NCBI GenBank assembly: GCA_018398765.1
Contig: JAHBMJ010005934.1
Span: 72,001 to 136,000 of the forward strand
DNA from: Chromera velia
Taxonomy: Eukaryota; Sar; Chromeraceae
Length of the DNA: 64,000 nucleotides
Direction of reading: 5' to 3'
This document shows positions 33,011 to 43,870 of this stretch, one piece after another. Each line of letters opens with the position of its first letter. Position 1 is the first letter of the stretch. Position numbers and translations under genes: made by a program. The notes under the pieces were generated by a model. It was not told the DNA's origin and did no database searches. It worked only from the letters and a program-made list of their open reading frames with translations.

Positions 33011-34189
33011 GAAGTTGATGCTGTAAGCCCTCTCGATTGTCAGCCTGCAGCTATGGTAGTCAACCTGACGAGTAAGGGAATTGGCTGATCCGTCTTTGTG
33101 AACGCTCTAACTTAATTCCTCTCCACAGCCTGTCCTTAAAATATGAGAGACTGGGTATTGATGTCTCCTTTCCAGGTCTGTGTATTTTTTTTAAAGCAGG
33201 AGAAGAAACAAAAGCGACTGGTCACTTCTTTGTAGATCCTTCTCTTTTGACAGCCTGGTCCTCTGCCACTTCAAACCTGGAAGCTGACTTTACCCCACAA
33301 CATCATGTTGTTCTTTCTCTTTCTTTTTTTCTTGATTTATCTCCTCCCCCTATGTCTTCTAATCCTCCATATGCCCCCACGGGCGAAAAGAATTTCTCTT
33401 TTCTCCCCCTTCTCCTCACTGTAAATAGAACTTCCCCGGTGACTGATGACGAAATGATTCCTCTCGCCAGAGCGGTCCTGCCGTTCTCTGAAACGGTTTT
33501 TCCCGGCCTGTTTGACAGAGGGGTAAATGAACTACGTGAAAGGGGTCAAGTTGTTTCCCCTATCCCACCTCTCCCTGACCTACCACCCCCTCCCCCACAA
33601 CCACTTCCCCTTCAGAATGCTCCCCCCCCCAACTTTCTGAGCAAGGATTCTTATCTTGAGCAATTAGAATAGCTGGGTCTTTTCTGGGAAGAAAGGCTGG
33701 CAGATAGCAAAGTGGGTGCAGTGGTAGATAGAAGAAAGGCATCCAAGAAGAGAAGACAGTCTGGGAGAAAGCAGAGCACCCGTCAGGCTTGGTGGGACCC
33801 ACAATACCGCCTGATACATTTGAAGGTGAAGGAGGCCGAGGAAAAGGCAAAACATGTCCCAAACCCTTCCCAGCCTCTGCGAAAAGAATATGTCAAACTA
33901 AGAAGGAAAAGAGCTCGACTGTTTGTAGTAAAAAGGAGTAAGCTCGAGCAACAGACAGTAGAGAGACTAGCTAGAGAAGTAGCAGTTGACCCTTCGAAAG
34001 TTTGGCAATAGAACGGGAAAATCAAAACACAGAGGGGAGGGGATATTAAACCCACTGCATCTTCCTTCACTCAGTTCTGGGCAAGGGTCTTCGACGGTCC
34101 TGGTCTCCCACCTACATCTGTTGGTCTAGCCTTCCCCTCTCCTTCTCAGCCTACCTTCTCCATACATATGATTGAGGAAACACTGAAAA

Positions 34190-36021
34190 GAATTGACCTA
34201 AAGAAAGCGCTGGGTTTGGATGGGGTTGGCCCCTATCACCTCTCGTTATGTTTTGGATTTTTTCCTCTCTCCCGCTTGCTGCTCTTTATCTTTTTCAATT
34301 TGTTTCACCATTTTTCTTTTTAGCCTGAACACTGGAATGTATTGCGCATTGCTTCCGTCTTCAAGGGCCCGCCGAGTCTCAACTGTAATGAATGGTGCCC
34401 GATCCACATTGTGGAGCTTCTGGAAAAGATTTTTGCTTTATTAATGGACTCAAAGATCAGGAAGGAGGTAAAAATTAACGAAAAGCAGCTCGGTTTCAGA
34501 CAGAGGCTAGGGATAAGGGAGGCCTTCGCTGCTCTGTCTTTGTTAATTCTCAGCTCCAAAAAGAAGAAGAGCCCTCTGATTGCCATGTTTGTTGATTTCA
34601 GCAAGGCGTTTGATATAGTTCCTCGGGTCAAAATGTTAGAGAGGCTCAGGGAGGAAAGAGTAAGCCAAGCCGATGTTTGGATGATTCATTCAATGTATAG
34701 TCAGGTGAAGGCTTGGGTGGATGGGGCAACAGAATGCTTTCCAGAAGGCGGAGGAGAAAACAAGGCGATCCTCTCTCTCCTCTCCTCTTTCTTCTTTTCA
34801 TCAACAATCTGCATAAATCTGTCAGCTCCGATAATGAAAACAGGAATCAAAGCTCGGCTGGGGGTACTGATAGTGAGACTCCTGTCAGACTGTCTGACGT
34901 TTTAATTGAAAGCATCGGATACGCTGATGACCTTGTTCTGTTTGCTCACAGTGTTTCAGACTTGTAGAAACGTCTGTCTCGCCTCGAGGACTATTGTAAG
35001 GAGCACGGCCTGAAGGTGAATTTAAAGAAGACAAAAGTTATGCATCTCTCCTCTCCCCACCCCGACCTAGTGCCCCAGACCCCTTTTCTTTATGAAGGCA
35101 GACCAGTGGAAGCGGTGAGTAAATATAAGTATTTGGGCAACTAAGTTTTTAAGGGCGGGGACCTTAACAAGATAGTCGAAGCCCGTATTGAGGCAGCAGA
35201 GAAGGCTTTGGGGGCTGTGTTTGGTACTCTCTCTTCTCTAGGCTTTGTTTCTCCCTTTTCTAAAATTACTTTGTTCAAGGCCCTCTGGCTGCTAGTCCCA
35301 CTGTATGGACTGGAAACGATCCCGCTGAGAAAGACAGATGTTGCCTGCCTCGATGCATTACAGTTACGTTTTGTTCGATGTTGTTTTGGTCTTTCCCATC
35401 ACTCCTTTGTTTCAACTTCCCTTTTCTCTCTCTCTCTCTCTCGAGCCATTCAGTTCTCTACTTGGTAAGTTGAGTGGGAGCTTCATCCAATGCATCAAAT
35501 CGATCGACCGTGCTTCACCCCAGGCAGTGTGGAATAAGTGCTTGGCTGGCTCATGTGAACCCTTCGTTAAGACAGTAAAATGGCTGGCCGTTCCATTAGA
35601 TTGCTCCTTTTTGTAGCCTCCATTGCCAAGCACGGTGGGGGACAAGTTTAAAAAGAAGGGTAAGGGCAGAAGGAAAAGGGCGACAAAAAAGATCATAGAG
35701 GGTGCCTGGCTGTCCGACTGGTTGAAAGAAGAAACTAGAAACGTTAGAGACAGAGACGGAATTTTTCCCCACCTTGCGAATCTCTCCCCTTTCCAATCAG
35801 AGAATCCGTCTAGACAGCGTTTGGCCATGCACCTTCTGAGTGAAAGGAAATGGCGTCCAAAAAGTGAAATGATAGAGTGCAGTGTTGAACCTCTGCCAAA
35901 GAGTCTGTTGCAGTCCTCCGCAGGCTTCCGTATGCTTTTTAGAGCTCTCACAGGGGGGGATATAGATAGAACCCAACCAGAATGGCTGTGTGATAAATGT
36001 TTGTCCCCCTCGCGTATGTAG
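34190..36021 (+). pseudogene. Reverse transcriptase remnant of LINE 2
   Basis: Motifs in order: ASVFKGPP and EWCPIHIVELLEKI, QLGFRQRLGIREA, IAMFVDFSKAFDIVPR (motif A), KQGDPLSPLLFLLFINNL in a shifted frame (motif B, about 34760-34820), ESIGYADDLVLFAHS (motif C, about 34908-34950), and GLKVNLKKTKV (motif D). A thumb and C-terminal part follow to 36021, ending WLCDKCLSPSRM. Several stops and at least two frame changes are present. It is the closest relative of LINE 1 in this window but more decayed. Confidence 0.85.
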
Positions 36022-37301
36022 TGACCATGTTTGATTTGATTTGATTTGGTTTGATTTAATTTGAGGTAGGGCTTAAGCTCAAATTAAATATCTAGTCAGG
36101 GAGGACCTAGTGTTTAAAGACCTATCAAATACGATCAAATATTTGATCAATATGACTTTCAACCTCAAATATGAAGGTCCCGAAAAAACTTTTGCAAGTA
36201 CCGATCCGTCACGCATGCTGATTCAAATGAAAAAACCTAAATCTTAATGGTTTACTCTCAAAAAAAAAACGTTTTGAGCTGCACTAAAATTGACGTTTCA
36301 CCCCCTTTTACTTTATGCAGAGGTAAACCGATCAGCTGAACGTTTTCCCGAACAGCTGTGTTGACTTTTCTGGTGCTGGAACACTTTTACGGCCCCCTTT
36401 TTGAGCGTCTGCAAACATTTACACCCCGTAAAGACATGTCATACAATCCAACAGGGTCGAACGGGAAGAAGGAGGCATTTGTTTTTAGAGCCGGGTACGC
36501 AAAAAAAATATAGTCCGTGCAAAAGGGAGCAAATGTGATTCAGTGTCAGGTGAAAATACAAGGAGCCGAAGGGGAAGGAGAAACTATTTGTGGCTGTGAG
36601 TATGCAGCAGCGGCAACCAGTTCTTTCCAAACCCACCTCATCAATTAGTATGGCTTGACGATCACGTCTGACAAACATGTGCAGCTGCTCCAAGAAAGAC
36701 AGGAAAAGCGGTCGGAGGGGGCGGGGGGGATGAAGCTCTCAGCAGCTCCCACCACCAATCGATTCGATTCACATTGAAGAAAATGATCATGAAGAAGAGG
36801 AAAAGGAAATGCCATAAAGCTGAGCTATGTTTTTGTTATATGTTTAGCACTTCCAATAAAATAATAAAAAAAAAAATAAAAAAGATTAGGCTTCTCGAGA
36901 TTTTTTTTTTCTTTTTTTTTGTCACTGTGCATCGCCTAGCTTTATCGTATCAACAAAAAGTCATATGCAATTTCAAATCTATTGATTTTATGTTCTTAAT
37001 CTCTATTAGTACTAGAGTGAGTCTCAGTGACTAGTGTATATACACTGCCATACAGGCATATTTTTTTTACGGAACTGATAAGTTATAATTTTATATATAT
37101 ATTTTTTTTGAATTTTTGAAACACACATCAGAAATGTTCTGATAACTATTGTTATGAGAAAAATGATCAGAGTGACAGTAAGTCAGTGACTCAGTGAGGA
37201 ACCCTAAGAGGTTAACCTCAAATCTTACCTCAAATATCAAATATTTGAGGTTGAAGCTCAAATCAAATCAAATCAAATATAATCAAATCAAACATGGTCA
37301 C
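36021..37301. mobile_element. TIR element with TA target duplication, non-autonomous (Tc1/mariner-like size and target)
   Basis: The left end GTGACCATGTTTGATTTGAT is mirrored at the right end (...ATCAAATCAAACATGGTCAC), and TA flanks both ends (GTA/GTGACC and GGTCAC/TAC). The subterminal regions carry further inverted TTGATTT/CAAATCAAAT and CCTCAAATAT words over about 150 bp per side. The length is 1281 bp. No transposase is visible. A minus-strand frame at 36693-36439 has no recognised domain. It sits inside the 3' part of LINE 2 and is therefore younger than that insertion. Confidence 0.7.
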
Positions 37302-37581
37302 TACGCGTGTGATCAAAGATGAGGTTCATGTTCTGACGGAATATAAGGATACAGAAAGGGAACGGAACAGGCTGAAAGAACTGTACGAAATTGCGAAGCA
37401 GAAAGCGCCCATTGACATAAGAATACAGATCGCACAACGCGTTGCAGGTGCCACCGGGAGGGGCACTTCTGATAATAAGAAAAAAATGAAGGATATGGTG
37501 TTGCTGTTATGCACAATTCTGCCTAGAAGCGGTTCCAAAGCTATAGCCGACTATCTCAAGAAGGTCCATTCTGTCGATAAG
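37294..37581 (+). CDS. Possible coding exon or LINE-derived frame of unknown function
   Basis: An open frame of 96 codons, VTTRVIKDEVHVLTEYKD..., is charged and helical in character (ERERNRLKELYEIAKQK, AIADYLKKVHSVDK) and ends at a strong donor AAG/GTAAGT. The first ATG lies inside the right TIR of the neighbouring element. It may be part of the LINE 3' region, since an ATC-repeat tail follows at 37722. No family was recognised. Confidence 0.3.
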
Positions 37582-37741
37582 GTAAGTTGAAGCGAATCGA
37601 TCCGATTGGCATGCAGGCTTCCTCATCCCCCTCCCCCATGAATGTGTGCTCTGGGTTGTCCTCAAAACCTTGCTAGTGGCTTGGGATTTGGCGTCGCTAA
37701 ATCTAGGATTTAACCCTCAATCATCATCATCATCATCATGA

Positions 37742-38389
37742 GCGGCCGTGTTTATTTATTTATCTCTTGGCTGGTCTGTTTTATCTACCTGCGTGCTTGC
37801 CGGACAAGGTGAGGTTACCGTAGTTTGGCTGCCCGACGGTTGACCATGCATTTCTTTTTCTTTCGATACGCTTTGTTGTGCCGTCATGCAGTAACGTTGC
37901 TCTCTTTGCCCGTCTGATCAAAATTAGTAAAAAAAGAAGCGCAAAGTAACAGAATGGAATCCACTTGTCTGCTCCTCCGCCTGTCAACCATTGCAGGAAG
38001 GGTCATCGGACGTGATCGAATAGAGATCTGGGCTCTGATAGTAACTGCAGCGAAGCGGTGTCTGTACTGTGCAAAGTAGTGTCAGAAACACCTCGCCGAA
38101 CCCCGAATACCCGTGACGGATTTCGCGTGGAATTCAGCAGTCCACATGCATCATCAAGAAGGGAACGGGTACTTTCTTCTTGTCTCCTAAGCGCACAACT
38201 CCAGCACTTTGGACGTTTCTGTGGCCACCCGTCACGTCGTATTTTCCCGCAAAGTTTGCACCCCCTCTCTACCGCACCAATTACGAAGAGAGCCAGGGCG
38301 ACAATTGCCGCAAGGGAGCCAAGGTCACCTGCTATCACAAGTCCTTTTCTGGTAGCCGCCGATGCCACCAAAAAGGCCAACGCGCCCAC
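37742..38389. other. Spacer containing 3' flank of the eleven-exon gene
   Basis: A minus-strand frame (38389-38003) includes a hydrophobic stretch (GSLAAIVALALFVIGAV) but begins without ATG and lies downstream of the stop codon of the gene model ending at 38390. It may be an alternative C-terminal reading if a different splice is used. Otherwise nothing is recognised. Confidence 0.4.
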
Positions 38390-41300
38390 TTAGAGAGCGA
38401 ATGGGACGAACTGCCTCCAGGTGCCCTCCTCAGTCCTTCCTGCACTGGGACGCAGAAGACAATTGGTGCGTCATCGAATACATGATGCAATACATGTGTT
38501 GAAAAAAATCACGATCAAACCCTGCCAATCCACTCACCTTCGAGCTTGTCCAGGATAGTTGCCAGGCGGTCCCGGTCCACTGCAAGGAAGCGGTAGCACG
38601 TATCTTGCAAAGCTGGTCCCCGGATCGAAATTTTCCCAGGCGATGACCATGTGGAAAGGGAAAAAGAAGCAAACCGACAGAAAAAAAATGAGTGCAGTGA
38701 CACACACTCTAGCTCGGCGGTCACGGTTGAACCCGAGGTGAGGCACACAGGCACGCCCGCATGACACGCGAAAAAGCCCCACGACACCCCCGGCCAGCCT
38801 TAAACACTTGGTGACTCAGGCACGCACCTACTATGCACTTAGACACCCGTTCCTCACAGCTGGACGCCCGATCAAACGGCGTCCTTGCCACACACCCCAC
38901 ATCACGCGTCTATAGAAAATGGAGAGATAGAAGGTATGCTGGGAAAATTTTCGTTCGGGCGACGAAAAAAAAAACGGAGAAGGCCCGCAAACACTCAAAG
39001 CTCCACAGACCACGCAAACCCGAGACCAGACCTTCCAATTCAGACACACACGCTTTCTCTCACGGCTCGCATGCTGTCTGACGGTTCCATCCATCACGCA
39101 CACCCAACCAAGAGCCACACGCAGCCCGCGCACGTCAATTTGAAGAGATGAAGGTGCCGAATGTATGATGGAGAAAGTTTTGTTCGGACGACGAGGAAAA
39201 GAAAAGGGGGGAGACAAGCCCCTAGGACAAGCCCGCAGACACGGCGCCCAGGCGTCTCACACAGCCAGCCACTCACACACACACAGAGCACTCGCGCACT
39301 TCCATCTGGCGACGTCGAACGCATGCTGGAGAAAACGGGAAAGGCCCGCAGACACTCAAAGGTCGGCAGACCACGCAAAGCCTCTTGACGCAGGCACACA
39401 CGCTCTCACGCCCGCGCGCACGCTGTTTGTCCGTACGACACACCCGACCGACAGCCACACACAGCACGCACATGTCAACTTAAAGAGATGGAGGTGCCGA
39501 ATGTAGGATGGAGAATTTTTCGTGCGGGCCAGGTCGCGACGGAAAAAGAAAAGGACCGGGAAGGGGAAGCCAGGTCGAGCCAGACGGGTCACACGCGACT
39601 CAGGAGAAAACCAGAGAAGCGAAGTCCGTGACGGCCACGGACAGCATACGAAAAGAGCACACACAGCCGAGCACGAAGGCCTGCCTGAGGGCCAGGGAGG
39701 TCAGCCAAGCAGACATACAGGAGAACAAGTGGGTACAGACAGAGAGATGGGATATAAGCAGGCGAGAAGGGCGACCAACCTTGCGGAGCCGGGCGCGGAA
39801 AAAGACCCTCTACAAACTCTCTTCTCCTCTGGTCGTCTGCAAGCCCAGTGAATCCTGTGAAGCTGCTGTCTAGCTTTTCGTTCAGAGGCCCGAGCGCAAA
39901 AGCCAGATCCTGATTCGCCATCACGAAAGCGCGGCAGGCGTCCTTGTCCGGTGACGAGTTCCCGTGGTACGCGTGGGCACGTCGATTCCTCACTTTGCTT
40001 GACAAGGCCCAGTCTGCACCGCGCACATACACGGTCAGCACCCACGGGACGAAAGCAGAAGGCACGGGGAAAAAAGACGATACAGCACAGAGCACGAACG
40101 AGCGACTCCAAGGAAGCTAAGCCAGAAAATCAGAAAACTAACGCAAGGACATCAAGTGAGTAGACAGACAGCCTGGACACAGAAAAAGAAAGAACTTTTC
40201 AAGCAGTACAGACGCACCTGCAGGAGGAATCTGACTCCCCTTGGAAGGGCCCCGCTCGTCCGCCAGCGCACTGGAGGTCTGGAGAGCCTGCACACACACG
40301 TACACACACAATGGCGAAGGCTTTGCTTGGAACGAGACCACGCAGTCAACAGATCCTGAAACCACAAGGGCACACCAAGGGCGGGCACGCTCCACTCACC
40401 ATTTGGAGAAGCTCCAAGGCTGCCCCCTTGGGCCCCTGGCTCGACTCAGCCACCTTCCTCCCCAGACTTCTATCAAGACACCTGCGGGGACCTGCAAAGA
40501 GCCAAGACAAAACGGTTCGGAGCAGGAACGCGGGAAGAGACGGCCAGCACACAAGAGAAAGCGGTATGGGTACACAAGCTCACGAAACCGGAAAGCAGGT
40601 CAGGGGGGACGCACAGACAGGATTGCAGGTAGCTAGAGAGGGCCAACGGAGGGGGAAAAGCAGAGAGGGGGCCAAAGTCAAGGCCGAAGGAGGGCGGGAC
40701 GGCTGGCATGGAGACCCACCTGCAGGACTCGCGTGGCCATCCAAAGGAGCGCCAACAATGGCTAGAGGCTGCACGCAGGGTACCAGGGGGGGCAAAAAGG
40801 ATAGAGACACGCAAGCCGGGGCGGAGACACGCGAACAAAGATGGGACAGAAAAACGGTCCTGGCACGCCTGGCTCACCTCTTGTCGTCGGGCTGCGAACG
40901 GGTAGGGGCAGACGTCGTCCTTCGGCCCCATGTTCTGCAGGGCAAAGGTCTCCTCAGGACGCTCCCAGGGATCTGCATCAAAGAGACCGAAAGACAGTCG
41001 ACACGTGTTGAGAAGAAAGCGAAGGGCCATAGAGAGAAGAGACGCACGTTCCCCCAGTGCGAGAAGCGGGCATCACTAGAGGCAGCTAAAAAGGCGGGAG
41101 AAAAGAGCAGACAGACAGAACGAAAAGAAGAGAAAGAGCGGAAAAGAACATACAGAACAGAAGAGAGCCCAGGGCCACAGAGCACGGAAGAAGGAGGGAT
41201 ATGAGCAGTCCGGGATCGCAACAGGAGGAAAGCAGGAAGCAGGGGAGGATAGCAGGGGAGGAGGAGAAGGGGGAGTGGGGAAAACGAGGAGATGAGGGAG

Positions 41301-43705
41301 AAGGAGGGCGGCAGGAGGCCCGGAAGGAAGAGGAAGGAAGGGCTCCTGCCGCCGCAAGACCGTTGGAGAGGGCAAACAGACAACGCAGAAGAAATAAGAA
41401 GGAGTTCGAAGGCTCGAGCCTGATAAAGAGGCCAGACAGAGAGGCAAGAGAGAGAGGTGACACTTCCAACCGCGGGTGACGGTCTTCGAACCGAAGTGTC
41501 ACCAACCCAAGAAGGTGAAAGCACCTCACCGGTGACACTTGTGACACTAGTGACACCTTTTTAGAAAAAGTATGTAGAGAAAAGAAGATAGGGAGCTGTA
41601 TAGAAAAGAAAACTTTTTGGAAACGGTGTCACAACTGTCACCACTGTCACCGCCTCCCTGCTTTCACCTTCAAATGGTGGTGACAGCCGGATGACGCTTC
41701 TTTTTCGGATGGTCACACTCCGAAAGAAAGGGAACTGCAGCCTCAACTCGAACCGATGAAAAGAAGAACTGAGAGACCTGCTTGGCCAGGCAGAAAACCA
41801 AAAAGGGACAAAAACATCCATCGGGGACGTACCTGCAGAAGGAGAAGCGTCCCGGTAGACTTCCCGTGGGGCGATGGGAGTCTCGAGAGGCTGCACGCAG
41901 AGGGGGAAAGACGTCAGTCCACCAACAGAGGAAACGCGTCGACAGGCCGGACACGCTCGACCCACCACTTCTCGTTGGGCTGCAGACAGGTGTCCCAGGT
42001 TGGGCAGGTTCAAGGTCCTCCCGAGATCCCTCCAGGTACCTGCAGGAAAGGGAGGGGAAGAAATGATTTGGCCTTTGGAGAAAGACCCAGCTCGAGGGAC
42101 TCAAGAAGAAGTGGGGAAGGCAGTGATCAGCTACGGAGGTCCCGAGAGGAAAGCACAGGACGGAACTGCGAAGGGGACGCAAGAGCTAGGTGAGGACGGA
42201 ACAGCAGGGGGGAAGGAAGGGCAGAGCTGGAAGAGAAACAGGGGGCAACAGGAACGAAGGGCAGGGCTGGAAGAGGAACAGGGGGCAACAGGAACGAAGG
42301 ACAGGTCTGGAAGAGAAACAGGGGGCAACAGAACGGTAGAGCGGAACGAAGGGCAGGGCTGGAAGAGAAACAGGAAGCAACGGAACAGCCGGTGGGATTG
42401 AAGGGCAGGGATGGAAGAGCAAGAGGTGAGGAAGGACGGCAGGGGGGAGCGAAGGGCATAGAAGGCAAGAGGTGAGGACAGAATGGCAGGGGGAACGAGG
42501 GGCGGGGCTGGAAGAGAAACAGAACGGTAGAGGGGAACGAAGGGCCGGGCTGGAAGCGAAAGAGGGGGCAACAGATCGAACGGGAGGGAGGAACGCCGGA
42601 AAAGCAAGACAGAACGGGAACGAAGGGCGCATGGCTCGACGGGAGAGAACGACAGGGGGGACGAAGGAACTACGAAGGCCCGTCGAAGGGCGTGGAGGTA
42701 AGCGCAGAAAGGGAGGAGACTGTGGAGGCAGAAGAAGAGGGCACAAAAAGAACCTGGAGGCGAGGGGAGGTCGGAAAGAAGACTACGAACCAAAGGGATT
42801 CAGAGTTGGGTGAAGACTGTCAGGGAGGAGCAGACAAAGCGAAAGGGGGAAGCACAAGGCGGGGACCCCAACGGGCAGAAGGGGTAGGCGCAAAAGGGCA
42901 GGTCTTTTTCCTTGAGGTCCAGGACAGAAGAACGGGAAGGGGGGAAACAGCTTGGGCGAGTGAGCTCACAGCAGCTGGGAAGACAACAGGCAGGCTTCAC
43001 GACGGACCTGTCTCGTCAACATCTCGCGAGCCAGGCAGTCTCTGCTCGTCCAAGAGCACCTGCCCTCTACTTCCAGACTCCGCCCCCTGGTGACCCATGA
43101 ACTCGTGGCTGCCCTCCTCATGAAACCTCGACCCACCGTGTTGGTTGCAGTTCAAGCACCACTCCTCCCCGACCTCTTCCTGCCCCCCACTGCATATTCT
43201 CGCCGTCCCCCGACTTCCCCGAGTCGCTGCCCACCGAGAAGCCGCCACTCGGGGCCCATCAACCCCAGTTGGAGGAACCGGAGACGGACAACACCCAGCT
43301 GCAGGAAGGAAAACCAATGGATCTAGTCTCGCTTCGATCCCAGCGTCCCGATGGCTGCTTGAGTGGTCTCGAGCCAGTGAGCGTATTGCGCGTACGCCTA
43401 TCTAAAGAACACGGGAGTTCTATGTGTATATATATATTTACATGGCTTTCGAGACCGACACCGCCAACGATCCCCCAAAAGGAGAAGTCGGGCACAAAAG
43501 GCCGAAGGAGCCACGGCGAGAGCAGCACGAGCGACGGACCTGTCTCCTCCCGCTGCTTCCATCCAGCAGTCGCCTCCTCCCAACCCATGAACTCGTGGCT
43601 GGCCTCAGCGCAAATCAAACCAAAGAAAGCCCTGGGAGAATCGCAGAGACCCTCGTGAAGCCTCGGAGAGAGACGGGAGCAGACTGAACTCCGGAGTCCG
43701 AACAT
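38390..43705 (-). CDS. Eleven-exon gene, protein of unknown function built from alternating exon modules
   Basis: Exons 43705-43540, 43298-43008, 42039-41966, 41890-41833, 40972-40878, 40768-40720, 40491-40400, 40287-40218, 40013-39780, 38603-38538 and 38439-38390 all have GT donors and AG acceptors and join in phase to 414 residues. The start is MFGLRSSVCSRLSPRLH, a possible organelle-targeting sequence (basic, Arg/Ser-rich). Exon 2 holds WCLNCNQHGG...SHEFMGHQ, a possible zinc-binding C-x2-C/H cluster. Exons 3-8 alternate a longer module (Arg/Leu-rich, ending at phase 0) with a short Pro/Ala-rich one (P-L-x...SPAG, ending at phase 1). Exons 9-10 read DKDACRAFVMANQDLAFALG and FLAVDRDRLATILDKLEG, helical. 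No known family was recognised. Introns are GC-rich and repetitive. Confidence 0.7.
38890..39530. repeat. Intronic tandem duplication of about 350 bp
   Basis: Blocks such as GGCCCGCA(A/G)ACACTCAAAG followed by CAGACCACGCAAA (38980 and 39333), and CACGTCAATTTGAAGAGATG versus CATGTCAACTTAAAGAGATG (39140 and 39472), repeat in the same order with a period near 350 bp. The array lies in the long intron between exons 9 and 10 of the eleven-exon gene. Confidence 0.7.
42195..42630. repeat. Minisatellite of about 40 bp, degenerate copies
   Basis: The unit GGAACGAAGGGCAGGGCTGG followed by AAGAGAAACAGGGGGCAACA recurs about ten times with substitutions and length changes. It lies in the intron between exons 2 and 3 of the eleven-exon gene. 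The stretch 41095-41450 is a similar but less regular GGAA/GGAG-rich region. Confidence 0.85.
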
Positions 43706-43870
43706 CACTCGTCCTTCCGCCAGTTCCGGCCCCTTCACGCCACCGAGAGGCCGCCTCTCGGGACGAGCGACGCCTCCTGGCTCCCATCAACCCACCAACA
43801 AGCAAAGATCAACAACGAACACCAGACAACACCCAGCTAGGCTCACCGCGCCAAAATGATCGATCCAGTC
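43008..43870 (-). repeat. Tandem duplication covering exons 1 and 2 of the eleven-exon gene
   Basis: Segments 43008-43320 and about 43540-43870 share the order CTGGGTGTTGTC, GATGGG, GGCGGC(T/C)TCTCGGTGG, GGCAGCCACGAGTTCATGG / GGCCAGCCACGAGTTCATGG, and the shared exon end (GA)GACAG/GTCCGTCG. Both copies therefore encode a SHEFMG stretch and use the same donor. The copies have diverged strongly between these blocks. Confidence 0.7.

Larger units (their letters stand above)
28000..37741 (+). mobile_element. LINE-type non-LTR retrotransposon, long but degenerate (LINE 2), with nested TIR element
   Basis: In order on the plus strand: an ORF1-like part (about 28.07-31.92 kb), a cysteine cluster (31.44-31.62 kb), an APE-type endonuclease remnant (32.4-33.0 kb), a reverse transcriptase remnant (34.3-35.6 kb) and a C-terminal region to about 36.02 kb. 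A TA-flanked TIR element occupies 36021-37301. The sequence after it ends in an ATC array at 37722-37741, like the tail of LINE 1, so I place the LINE 3' end there by inference. The 5' end is uncertain. Many stops and frame changes make it non-functional. Confidence 0.7.

Noticed and set aside
38003-38389. Minus-strand 128-residue frame with a hydrophobic stretch as the C-terminus of the eleven-exon gene
   Set aside because: The phase-consistent model reaches a TAA at 38390-38392 first; the frame begins without ATG. Kept only as an alternative.
40311-41204. Plus-strand 297-residue frame, Arg/Gly/Lys-rich
   Set aside because: Antisense to the eleven-exon gene, whose minus-strand exons have agreeing phases and consensus splice sites; the frame reflects purine-rich introns.
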